Shown here: positions 7,250 through 13,470 of the stretch, one piece after another
Layout: each line of letters starts with the position of its first letter
Numbering within the stretch: the stretch's first letter is position 1
DNA from: Gemmatimonadota bacterium
GTDB taxonomy: Bacteria > Gemmatimonadota > Gemmatimonadetes > Gemmatimonadales > GWC2-71-9
Length of the DNA: 13,470 nt
Direction: 5' to 3'
NCBI GenBank assembly: GCA_003221085.1
Contig: QHUD01000039.1
Span: 1 to 13,470 of the forward strand
Notes under the pieces: model-generated
What the model was told of the DNA's origin: nothing
The model's database searches: none
What the model saw: the letters and a program-made list of their open reading frames with translations, nothing else
Made by a program: the position numbers and the translations under genes

Positions 7250-10200
7250 CTAGAAACTCAGCGTGACGCCGGTCAACAGCGTCCGGTAGCTCGGCGTGGC
7301 GGCGGCCTCCGCGTAGCCCGCGCTCGTCCGGTCGCCCGTGCCCGTCCGCGACTCCGGGTCCAGTCCCCGGAAGCGCGTGAACAAGAACGGATCGAGCGCC
7401 GTCACGTAGAACCGCACCGACCTGGCGTGCCACGGCCCGCCATGGACGCCGGGCAGCGTGTAGCCCAGCGTGATGCTGCGGACGCGGATGAACGACCCGT
7501 CCTCGTAGCGCCGCGTGTCGCCGAACGGCGGATTCTCCTGATTCGCGGTGGGGCGGGACTCGGTATTCGAGGGGTGGGTCGGCGTCCAGTAGTCCGTGAC
7601 GAGGTTGTTGTAGCGACCCTGCATCGTGCTCTCGCCGGTCCGGAACTGGTCGTTCGCCATGAAGTCCACCCTCGCCACCGCCATGAGGGAGAGGTCGAAT
7701 CGTTTCCAGTCGAACCGGCTCGTCATACTCCCCGTCCAGGCGGGGAACGGTGTCCCGAGGATGACGCGGTCGTTCCCGTCGATCTTGCCGTCGCCGTTCA
7801 CGTCGGCGACGCGGATCTGTCCGGGCTTCGCTTTGTATTGCTTGGCCAAGAGTGAGTCTTGCGCCTGCCAGATTCCCACGAACTGGTTGTCGTAGTACAC
7901 GTCGATTGGCTGCCCGATGAACCAGCGATTCAGGACGTCGTTCACGCCACCATAGAGGCTCAAGATCCGGTTGTGGTTCGTGGACCAGTTGAGGTCCTGG
8001 CTCCAGCGCAGCCCGTGCCAGTCCTCGATCGGCACGACCGACAGGGCCACTTCGAGCCCGGTGTTGCGCGTCGCCCCGATGTTCTGGAGGACGCTGGTAT
8101 ACCCGTTGGTGGGCGGGATCTGCCGCCGCATGATCAGGTCCTTCGTGTCCGCGCGATAGTAGTCCACGGAGCCTGACACGCGGCCGCGCAGCGCGGTGAA
8201 CTCCAGTCCGACGTCCAGCTGGCCGGTGTTCTCCCACTTGAGGTTCGGGTTCGGCAACGTGCCGGGACGGTATCCGAGCGCCGCGTTGTTGTCGAACGCA
8301 TACGTCACGCGGGTCAGGGATCCCAGTGTTTGATACGGGTCGATCGCCGTGTTGCCGGTGTGCCCGTAGCTCGCCCGGAGCTTCAGGTCGGAGAAGAGGT
8401 CGGTGCGCCGCATGAAGCCTTCCTCACTCAGTCGCCAGGCAAATGCCACCGACGGGAAGACGGCGTATTTGTGCCCGGGGGCGAGGCGCGATGAGCCGTC
8501 GACGCGCGTCGTCAACGTGAGGAGATAGCGGTCTTTGAGCGCATAGTTCACACGCGCCATGTACGATTGCAACGCCCATGTCGTCAGGTCGCTGCCCAAG
8601 CCGTCGACATGGGCGGCGGACCCGATGTCGTAAAACTGCTGTCGCTCGTAGGGGAGCCCGGTCGAGTGCAAGCTGTCGTCCTCGGTCCGCTGCTGCTGGA
8701 TGCTGTACAGCAGCGTGAGGTCGACGCGGTGGTCGCTGCCCACGGTGTGGCGAAGCGTCAGGATGTTGTCCAACGTGTATGCCGTGGTGCGGTTGTCCCA
8801 CAGCCCCGCGTCCGCGCTGCTGCCCTGGTTGACCTGGGTCTGGGCTCCCTGGAACACGCCGCGGCGGTTCGAGCTCACGTTGCCGCCGAAGTTCACTCGC
8901 CAGGAGAGTGCGTCCGACAGGCGGTAGTCGGCGAACAAGGTACCGGACACCAGCGTGTTCGACCGGTCGTCTATCCAGTTCTGCACGTCCGACAGCGGGT
9001 TCACGCGCTGCCCGTCGGGGGTCGGCTTGAACAGGAGGTTCCCCGCGCTGTCATACGGCACGGCGAGAGGGTTGTTGAGGAGCGCCTCGCTGTAGACGCC
9101 GTCGCCTCTGCCCAGGTTCTGCTCGGTCCGGACCAGCGACGCCGAGCTTCCCACCGTGAGGCGGTCGTTCAGCTCGTGGTTGAAATTGAGCCGCAGAGAC
9201 CGCCGCGTGAAATCTTGACCCTGCAGGATGCCCCGCTGAGTGAGCTGGCCTCCGCTCAATGCGAAGCGCGTCCGCTCGTCGCCGCCCGCGATGCGGATCT
9301 CGTTGTTGACCTGCTGGCCTTCCCGCAGCACCAGATCCTGCCAATTGGTGGAGCGCCCCGCCCGGATCGACGCCAGCTCGACCGGCAAGAACAGTTGCGC
9401 ATCGCCGGAATCGCAGGCCGCGACGCTGATGTCGCAGTGGTAGTTCCCGACCGTCCGGTTCGCGTCGCGCTTGAGCTGCGCGTACTGCTGGCCGTTCATC
9501 ATCGACACCCGGGATCGCTCCCGCTGCATCCCGACGTAGCTGTCGTACGTGAAGGTCGTCGGTCCCGCGCTGCCCTGGCGCGTGGTGATGATCACGACAC
9601 CGTTGGCGCCGCGCGATCCGTAGATGGCGGTCGCCGAGGCGTCCTTCAAGACCTGGATCGACTCGATGTCGTTCGGGTTCAGATCGGTGACGCCCGCGGC
9701 TGGAATCCCGTCCACCACGTACAGCGGATCGTTGCCGGCCGTGATCGAGCGCGCACCGCGCACGCGGACCCGGACGCCGTCGCCCGGCTTCTGGCCGGTG
9801 GTGACGATGTCCACGCCCGCCACCCGTCCCTGGATCGCGCCGACGGTGTTCACGGTGGGCGTGCTTTTCAGATCCGCGGCCGCGACGGACGATATGGAGC
9901 CCGTGATGTCCCTGCGGACCTGGGTGCCGTAGCCGACGACGACGACTTCCTGGAGAGCGACCGGCAACGGGCGCAGGTGGACGTTGGCATTCGCAGTCTG
10001 GCCGGCCGTCACGACCACGCCCGTGAGCTCGCCGACCTCGTACCCGATCAGCCGGGCCTGCAGCCGGTAGGTGCCTGGGGGGACCTGCGCGATGGTGAAC
10101 CGACCGTCGGCACCAGCGCTTGCGCCGAGGCCTGTGCCCAGGATGGTGACACGGACCTCCGGAAGTGCGAGGCCGGTCTCCTGTGCGGTCACGACGCCGG

Positions 10201-10342
10201 CGATGACGCCGGTTTCAGGGGTGACAGACCCCGCCTGCTCGGCCGCCTGCTGGGCCCGCCCCACTCGGAGCGGCAGCAGCACGCAAAGCAGTAAGCAACA
10301 GGAAAGGCTCGGAGAAACGGCGGTGCGACGGCGCGTCCGCAT
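7250..10342 (-). CDS. SusC/RagA family TonB-dependent outer-membrane porin
   Basis: The 1030-aa protein imports ligand across the outer membrane using TonB energy, together with the adjacent SusD. Visible parts: signal peptide (about 1-30, ending GRA before QQ); carboxypeptidase-regulatory-like domain (about 44-125, with DGRFTIAQVPPGTYRLQA); SusC-type TonB-box region EVVVVGYGTQ (132-141); plug with GRVAGVDIV, NDPLYVVDGIP (204-213) and IESIQVLKDASATAIYGSRG (226-245); and then a beta-barrel to the C-terminus, which ends in phenylalanine as outer-membrane proteins do. A calcium-loop-like DVNGDGKIDGND lies late in the barrel, as in many SusC proteins. The start is set by GGGAGG at 10347-10352, 4 nt before the ATG. 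It is the first gene of the minus-strand operon, so its promoter should lie in 10343-10616. No frameshift or missing motif is seen. Confidence 0.95.
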   Translation of the reverse strand: MRTRRRTAVSPSLSCCLLLCVLLPLRVGRAQQAAEQAGSVTPETGVIAGVVTAQETGLALPEVRVTILGTGLGASAGADGRFTIAQVPPGTYRLQARLIGYEVGELTGVVVTAGQTANANVHLRPLPVALQEVVVVGYGTQVRRDITGSISSVAAADLKSTPTVNTVGAIQGRVAGVDIVTTGQKPGDGVRVRVRGARSITAGNDPLYVVDGIPAAGVTDLNPNDIESIQVLKDASATAIYGSRGANGVVIITTRQGSAGPTTFTYDSYVGMQRERSRVSMMNGQQYAQLKRDANRTVGNYHCDISVAACDSGDAQLFLPVELASIRAGRSTNWQDLVLREGQQVNNEIRIAGGDERTRFALSGGQLTQRGILQGQDFTRRSLRLNFNHELNDRLTVGSSASLVRTEQNLGRGDGVYSEALLNNPLAVPYDSAGNLLFKPTPDGQRVNPLSDVQNWIDDRSNTLVSGTLFADYRLSDALSWRVNFGGNVSSNRRGVFQGAQTQVNQGSSADAGLWDNRTTAYTLDNILTLRHTVGSDHRVDLTLLYSIQQQRTEDDSLHSTGLPYERQQFYDIGSAAHVDGLGSDLTTWALQSYMARVNYALKDRYLLTLTTRVDGSSRLAPGHKYAVFPSVAFAWRLSEEGFMRRTDLFSDLKLRASYGHTGNTAIDPYQTLGSLTRVTYAFDNNAALGYRPGTLPNPNLKWENTGQLDVGLEFTALRGRVSGSVDYYRADTKDLIMRRQIPPTNGYTSVLQNIGATRNTGLEVALSVVPIEDWHGLRWSQDLNWSTNHNRILSLYGGVNDVLNRWFIGQPIDVYYDNQFVGIWQAQDSLLAKQYKAKPGQIRVADVNGDGKIDGNDRVILGTPFPAWTGSMTSRFDWKRFDLSLMAVARVDFMANDQFRTGESTMQGRYNNLVTDYWTPTHPSNTESRPTANQENPPFGDTRRYEDGSFIRVRSITLGYTLPGVHGGPWHARSVRFYVTALDPFLFTRFRGLDPESRTGTGDRTSAGYAEAAATPSYRTLLTGVTLSF

Positions 10343-10346
10343 CGAT

Positions 10347-10352
10347 CCTCCC
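10347..10352 (-). promoter_or_regulatory. Shine-Dalgarno GGGAGG for the SusC gene
   Basis: The minus strand reads GGGAGG, then ATCG, then ATG. It supports the SusC start at 10342, which also gives a well-formed signal peptide. Confidence 0.7.
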
Positions 10353-10403
10353 GGTCGACGGCGTTCCGGTTTCAGCGTGCGACCGCAAACGTCGTGCCCC
10401 TCC

Positions 10404-10419
10404 CGTGACAGCGATCACG
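10404..10419. promoter_or_regulatory. CRP/FNR-like palindrome, possible operator
   Basis: The sequence is CGTGA-cagcga-TCACG: perfect 5-bp arms with a 6-bp spacer. This is the GTGA-N6-TCAC core spacing of CRP-family sites, with C/G instead of T/A at the outer position. It sits 62 bp upstream of the SusC start and about 200 bp upstream of the plus-strand gene, so it is better placed to control the SusC operon. It is a single short match in GC-rich DNA, so chance is possible. Confidence 0.35.
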
Positions 10420-10604
10420 CGGAGGACGTCGGGGCAAGTGATTGTGGGATGGCGTCGCGACGAACACCGCACTCCTCCCGGCGCGTTTCCGCGATGCTCG
10501 TCTCCTACGGGTGTCGCGCGGCCGCGACGCGATCGGGCGCCCGCGAACCGATCGCCCTCGAGCCGGGCGCCGGTGCCTGCGACGACTCCCTCTGGACGCC
10601 CTTG

Positions 10605-10609
10605 AAGGA
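10605..10609 (+). promoter_or_regulatory. Shine-Dalgarno AAGGA supporting the start at 10617
   Basis: AAGGA lies 7 nt before the ATG at 10617. The alternative in-frame ATG at 10653 has no comparable purine-rich motif at the right distance. This is the reason for choosing the longer form of the downstream protein. Confidence 0.45.
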
Positions 10610-10616
10610 CGGGCGC

Positions 10617-11261
10617 ATGTCTTGCAATATCGGCCGTGGGCAGCCGAGACAGATGACGCGCACTGGGCGGGGCGTCCACGAGACCATCGATCGGCGCGAG
10701 GCGTTGCGGCGCGCCGCCCTCCTGCTCGGAGGTGCGCTGGCCGCGCCTACCGTGGCGGGCGTACTGGCCGGCTGCCGGGCGTCGCGCGCGCCCGAAGGCG
10801 CCTGGGCGCCCCAAGCGCTCACGCGAGACCAGGCGGAGCTGGTGGCCGCCCTGGCCGAGCACATCCTCCCCGAAACCGACACGCCGGGCGCCCGCGCCGC
10901 GGGCGTGCACCGCTTCATCGACGCCCTGCTGGCGGAGTCCTATTCGCCGCTCGAGCGCACGCGCTTTCTCGCCGGCCTGGCCGCGGTCGACGCCCGCGCC
11001 GTCAGCGCCTCGGGTCGCCCGTTCCTCCAGTGCGCGGCCGGGGACCAGCGAGCGCTGCTCGAGGCGCTCGATCGCGAGGCGCTCGCCGGCAGTGTGGACC
11101 CGCCGGATCCGCCGTTCTTCCGCACACTCAAGGAGCTGACGCTCGTCGGCTATTACACGTCCGAGATCGGCGCCACGCGCGAGCTCCACCACGCCCCGGT
11201 GCCAGGCCGCTACGACGGGTGCGTCCCTCTCGCGCAGATCGGCCGGACGTGGGCGGTGTGA
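10617..11261 (+). CDS. Gluconate 2-dehydrogenase subunit 3-like protein, Tat lipoprotein candidate
   Basis: This protein (214 aa from 10617, 202 aa from the alternative ATG at 10653) is the paralogue of the one at 248-832. It has a twin-arginine motif (DRREALRR, RR at 26-27 from the longer start) and a hydrophobic core LLLGGALAAPTVAGV. The core runs directly into LAGC, a classical lipobox, so it may be a Tat-exported lipoprotein anchored to a membrane. The mature part shows TRDQAELVAALAEHILP, TDTPGARAAGV and ELTLVGYYTSEIGA, the subunit-3 hallmarks. It overlaps the GMC gene by 4 nt (GTGA), the same arrangement as the minus-strand pair (there ATGA). In this family the small subunit accompanies the FAD subunit of a periplasmic sugar dehydrogenase. 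The family is certain; the exact start is not. Confidence 0.9.
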   Translation: MSCNIGRGQPRQMTRTGRGVHETIDRREALRRAALLLGGALAAPTVAGVLAGCRASRAPEGAWAPQALTRDQAELVAALAEHILPETDTPGARAAGVHRFIDALLAESYSPLERTRFLAGLAAVDARAVSASGRPFLQCAAGDQRALLEALDREALAGSVDPPDPPFFRTLKELTLVGYYTSEIGATRELHHAPVPGRYDGCVPLAQIGRTWAV

Positions 11262-12955
11262 CTCGCGACCAGCCGTACGACGCCATCGTCGTCGGCTCCG
11301 GCATCACGGGCGGCTGGGCCGCCAAGGAGCTGTGCGAGAAGGGGCTCAAGACGCTCGTCCTCGAGCGCGGCCGGCACGTGGAGCATGGCAAGGACTACGT
11401 GACCGAATGGTTGCAGCCCTGGCAGCTCGCACACCGCGGCCGCGGCGAGGAGCAGGTGTACGAGCGTGACTACCCCATCCAAAGCAAGAACTACGCGTTC
11501 GGCGAAGCGACCCGGCACTTTTTCGTGAACGATCGGGAACATCCCTACGTCACGCCCGACGATCAGCCGTTCCGCTGGATCCGCGGCTACCAGCTCGGCG
11601 GGCGCAGCCTGATCTGGGGTCGCCTGTGCTGGCGCTGGAGCGACCTCGACTTCGCGGCGAATCTGAGGGACGGCCACGGTGTCGACTGGCCGATTCGCTA
11701 CAAGGATGTGGCGCCCTGGTACGGTTACGTCGAGCGGTTCGTCGGCGTGAGCGGCGAGCGGCTGGGTCTCGCGCACCTGCCCGACGGCGAGTTCCTGCGG
11801 CCCTGGGAATTGAACTGCGCTGAGCACGTGGTGAAGCGAGGGATCGAGCGCGCTTTTCCCGGACGTCACATGACCATCGCGCGGCTCGCGAACCTCACGC
11901 AGGCGCAGAACGGCCGGGGGCCGTGCCAAGCGCGCAACCAGTGCGCCCGTGGCTGCAGTTACGGCGGCTACTTCTCGAGCTTGAGCGCGACGCTCCCGGC
12001 GGCACAAAAGACCGGCAAGCTGAGCGTGGTGACTGACGCGATCGTACACAGCGTGGTGTACGATGAGCACAAGGACCGGGCGGTGGGCGTGCGCGTGATC
12101 GACCGCAATACCAAGCAGACGCGCGAGTATGCCGGCCGCCTCGTCTTTCTCTGCGCCTCGAGCCTGGGCACCGCCCAGATCCTCTTGAACTCGAAGACCC
12201 CGCGTTTTACGACCGGGCTCGCCAACTCGAGCGGCGAGGTGGGCCACAACCTGATGGACCATATCTCCAAGGCCGGTGCCAGCGGGACCGTGCCCGGCCT
12301 CGAGGACAAATACGTATATGGCCGCCGGCCGACCGGGACGTACGTCCCGCGGTTCCGCAATCTCGGCGGAAGAGGAGACGGGAGGCTGGGATTCGTCCGC
12401 GGGTACGGCATCCAGGCGGGCGCGTCGCGCGACGACTGGACGCGCGGCGCCTCGCTGCCCGGACTGGGGGCTGAGCTGAAACAGCAGCTGCGGGAGCCCG
12501 GGCCGTGGCGCATGACGCTGCAGGGATACGGCGAGTGCTTGCCGCGTCACGAGAACTACGTGGACCTCGACCCCGCACGCACGGACCAGTGGGGCATCCC
12601 GTTGTTGCACGTGCACTGCGCCTGGAGCGCAAACGAGCGCGCCATCCGCGAGGACGTGAAAACCCAGTCGGCCGAGATGCTCGAAGCCGCGGGATGCAAG
12701 GACATCGAGAGCTACGACCATGACGGGCCGCCTGGGTTCAGCGTGCACGAGATGGGGACGGCGCGCATGGGTTGGGACCCCAAGACATCCGTGCTCAACG
12801 CCCACAACCAGGCGCACGACGTGCCCAACCTGTTCGTCACCGACGGCGCGTGTATGGCGAGCTCGTCCTGCGTGAATCCGTCGCTCACGTACATGGCCCT
12901 GACCGCGCGAGCCGTGGACTACGCGGTGAGCGAGCTGAAGCGCGGCAACCTGTGA
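11258..12955 (+). CDS. GMC family oxidoreductase, FAD-dependent sugar dehydrogenase large subunit
   Basis: This complete 565-aa flavoprotein starts at a GTG (11258) overlapping the small-subunit stop. It has the FAD-binding motif GSGITGGW at residues 13-20 with LVLERGR ending the second strand, the GMC segment GYQLGGRSLIWGRLCWRW, and a cysteine-rich motif CQARNQCARGC (C223, C229, C233). The C-terminal catalytic pair is H497 in SVHEMGTARMG and N540 in SCVNPSLTYMALTARA, the His/Asn arrangement of sugar-oxidising GMC enzymes. There is no signal peptide of its own, so export with the Tat-tagged partner is expected. By family it oxidises a sugar hydroxyl or anomeric carbon and passes electrons on, often to a cytochrome c; none is encoded next to it here. 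Glucoside 3-dehydrogenase, gluconate dehydrogenase and related activities all fit. It is a paralogue of the gene at 1-251. Confidence 0.93.
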   Translation: MTRDQPYDAIVVGSGITGGWAAKELCEKGLKTLVLERGRHVEHGKDYVTEWLQPWQLAHRGRGEEQVYERDYPIQSKNYAFGEATRHFFVNDREHPYVTPDDQPFRWIRGYQLGGRSLIWGRLCWRWSDLDFAANLRDGHGVDWPIRYKDVAPWYGYVERFVGVSGERLGLAHLPDGEFLRPWELNCAEHVVKRGIERAFPGRHMTIARLANLTQAQNGRGPCQARNQCARGCSYGGYFSSLSATLPAAQKTGKLSVVTDAIVHSVVYDEHKDRAVGVRVIDRNTKQTREYAGRLVFLCASSLGTAQILLNSKTPRFTTGLANSSGEVGHNLMDHISKAGASGTVPGLEDKYVYGRRPTGTYVPRFRNLGGRGDGRLGFVRGYGIQAGASRDDWTRGASLPGLGAELKQQLREPGPWRMTLQGYGECLPRHENYVDLDPARTDQWGIPLLHVHCAWSANERAIREDVKTQSAEMLEAAGCKDIESYDHDGPPGFSVHEMGTARMGWDPKTSVLNAHNQAHDVPNLFVTDGACMASSSCVNPSLTYMALTARAVDYAVSELKRGNL

Positions 12956-13470
12956 GCGGGTCCGCACGCGCCGCGCAGGCGCAGGTGGTTGCGACCTCGT
13001 TCCTGGCGCTCTTCTCGATCGTGGGGATCGCGCTGTACGGCCTGCCGTTCTTCTATGACTCCATGGTGCGGGACTTCGGATGGTCGCGCGCCCAGGTGAC
13101 CTCCGGAAACGCCATCTCGAAGCTGCTCGTCGGGCCGCTGTTCGGCTTCCTCGCCGGCTGGCTGGTGGACCGGTTCGGCCCGCGGCGCCTGATGGTGGCG
13201 GGGATCCTGATGGCGGGCATCGCGCTCGTGGGGCTCGGTGCGATCCACACGCTGGCGGGCTTCTACTTCTTCTACCTGTTCAACGCGCTGGGCAACGTGT
13301 GCGGCGGCCCGCTCCCGAACCAGGTGCTCCTGTCGCGCTGGTTTACGGCGGCGCGCGGCCGCGCCATGGGATTCGCCTATCTCGGCATCGGCATCGGCGG
13401 CGCGTTGGTGCCGTTCCTGGCGGTGTGGCTGACGGGCGCGGTGGGTTGGCAGGGGGCGCTGCAGGCCCTC
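12952..13470 (+). CDS. MFS transporter, N-terminal fragment (runs off right edge)
   Basis: An open frame of 173 codons begins at a GTG that overlaps the GMC stop (GTGA, 12952-12955) and stays open to the window end. It encodes a major facilitator superfamily carrier. Transmembrane segments are visible at about residues 12-34, 54-72 and 80-97, then about 101-120 and 139-161. The loop between helices 2 and 3 has the MFS motif A-like GWLVDRFGPRRL (69-80), and RWFTAARGRAMGFAYLG (129-145) resembles the corresponding loop of monocarboxylate/oxalate-type carriers. The 4-nt overlap marks it as the third gene of the small subunit-GMC operon. It probably moves the oxidised sugar or sugar acid across the inner membrane. 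Substrate and direction cannot be read from the fragment. Confidence 0.88.
   Translation, partial: MSGSARAAQAQVVATSFLALFSIVGIALYGLPFFYDSMVRDFGWSRAQVTSGNAISKLLVGPLFGFLAGWLVDRFGPRRLMVAGILMAGIALVGLGAIHTLAGFYFFYLFNALGNVCGGPLPNQVLLSRWFTAARGRAMGFAYLGIGIGGALVPFLAVWLTGAVGWQGALQAL

Larger units (their letters stand above)
10343..10616. other. Divergent intergenic region between the two operons
   Basis: This 274-bp region is the only sizeable non-coding stretch in the window. It must hold promoters for the minus-strand SusC operon and the plus-strand dehydrogenase-transporter operon. I see no convincing sigma-70 -35/-10 pair on either strand. It contains a CRP/FNR-like palindrome (10404-10419) and an inverted repeat with 8-bp arms, GCGATCGG (10529-10536) and CCGATCGC (10548-10555), which could be a second operator or chance in GC-rich DNA. 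Confidence 0.6.

Noticed and set aside
8567..10294. Long plus-strand open frame (575 codons)
   Set aside because: It is antisense to a fully supported SusC gene and shows no recognisable domain.
10442..11257. Upstream extension of the GMC frame
   Set aside because: It overlaps the small-subunit gene out of frame and is Arg/Ala/Pro-rich noise. The GTG at 11258 gives the normal family N-terminus.
11210..12967. Long minus-strand open frame (585 codons)
   Set aside because: It is antisense to the complete GMC gene, which has all catalytic motifs.
1..13470. tRNA, rRNA, insertion sequence or phage genes
   Set aside because: None seen: no transposase or integrase motifs, and no structured RNA gene recognised in the short gaps.

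Overview
The window is high-GC, densely coding bacterial DNA. It is laid out as a SusC/SusD-type glycan or sugar-acid uptake locus. The SusC homologue carries an N-terminal carboxypeptidase-regulatory-like domain and a plug with the usual TonB-linked SusC motifs. SusD is a lipoprotein, and almost every enzyme carries a twin-arginine (Tat) signal. High GC, SusCD and Tat-exported sugar enzymes together suggest Gemmatimonadota or a nearby soil lineage rather than classical Bacteroidota. That placement is an inference from protein style and was not checked by any search.

Minus-strand operon, read right to left from 10342 to the left edge: SusC porin (10342-7250), SusD lipoprotein (7233-5593), Tat-exported TIM-barrel sugar isomerase/epimerase-like protein (5589-4702), Tat-exported Gfo/Idh/MocA oxidoreductase (4687-3353), DUF6807 ('PmoA-like') protein (3349-2294), altronate dehydratase-like gene broken by a frameshifting internal deletion (2297-829), Tat-exported gluconate 2-dehydrogenase subunit 3-like protein (832-248), and the first 83 codons of a GMC flavoprotein oxidoreductase (251 to the left edge). 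Junctions are 3 to 16 nt gaps or 4-nt ATGA/GTGA overlaps, so this looks like one transcript with coupled translation.

Plus-strand operon, read left to right from about 10617: a second gluconate-dehydrogenase-subunit-3-like protein, a second and complete GMC oxidoreductase, and the first 173 codons of an MFS transporter that starts on a GTG inside the GMC stop. The two operons diverge from a 274-bp intergenic region (10343-10616) that holds a CRP/FNR-like palindrome. No gene-free stretch exceeds 300 bp.

Proposed logic (inference): SusCD imports a carbohydrate or glycoside. The Tat-exported small subunits carry the signal-less GMC flavoproteins into the periplasm to oxidise the sugar. The TIM-barrel and Gfo/Idh enzymes, also with Tat signals, rearrange, eliminate or reduce the keto-sugar. 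The MFS carrier moves the product inward, and an altronate-dehydratase-like enzyme would act on a sugar acid in the cytoplasm. No glycoside hydrolase, polysaccharide lyase or regulator is visible, so any cleavage encoded here would have to be oxidative or eliminative.

The most unusual sequence-level feature is a set of three low-complexity or palindromic insert-like elements sitting in frame at domain linkers of three consecutive enzyme genes: a 75-bp near-perfect palindrome in the dehydratase, a heptameric G/C repeat hairpin behind the DUF6807 signal peptide, and a 9-nt tandem repeat giving a Gln-Pro-Pro linker in the TIM-barrel protein.
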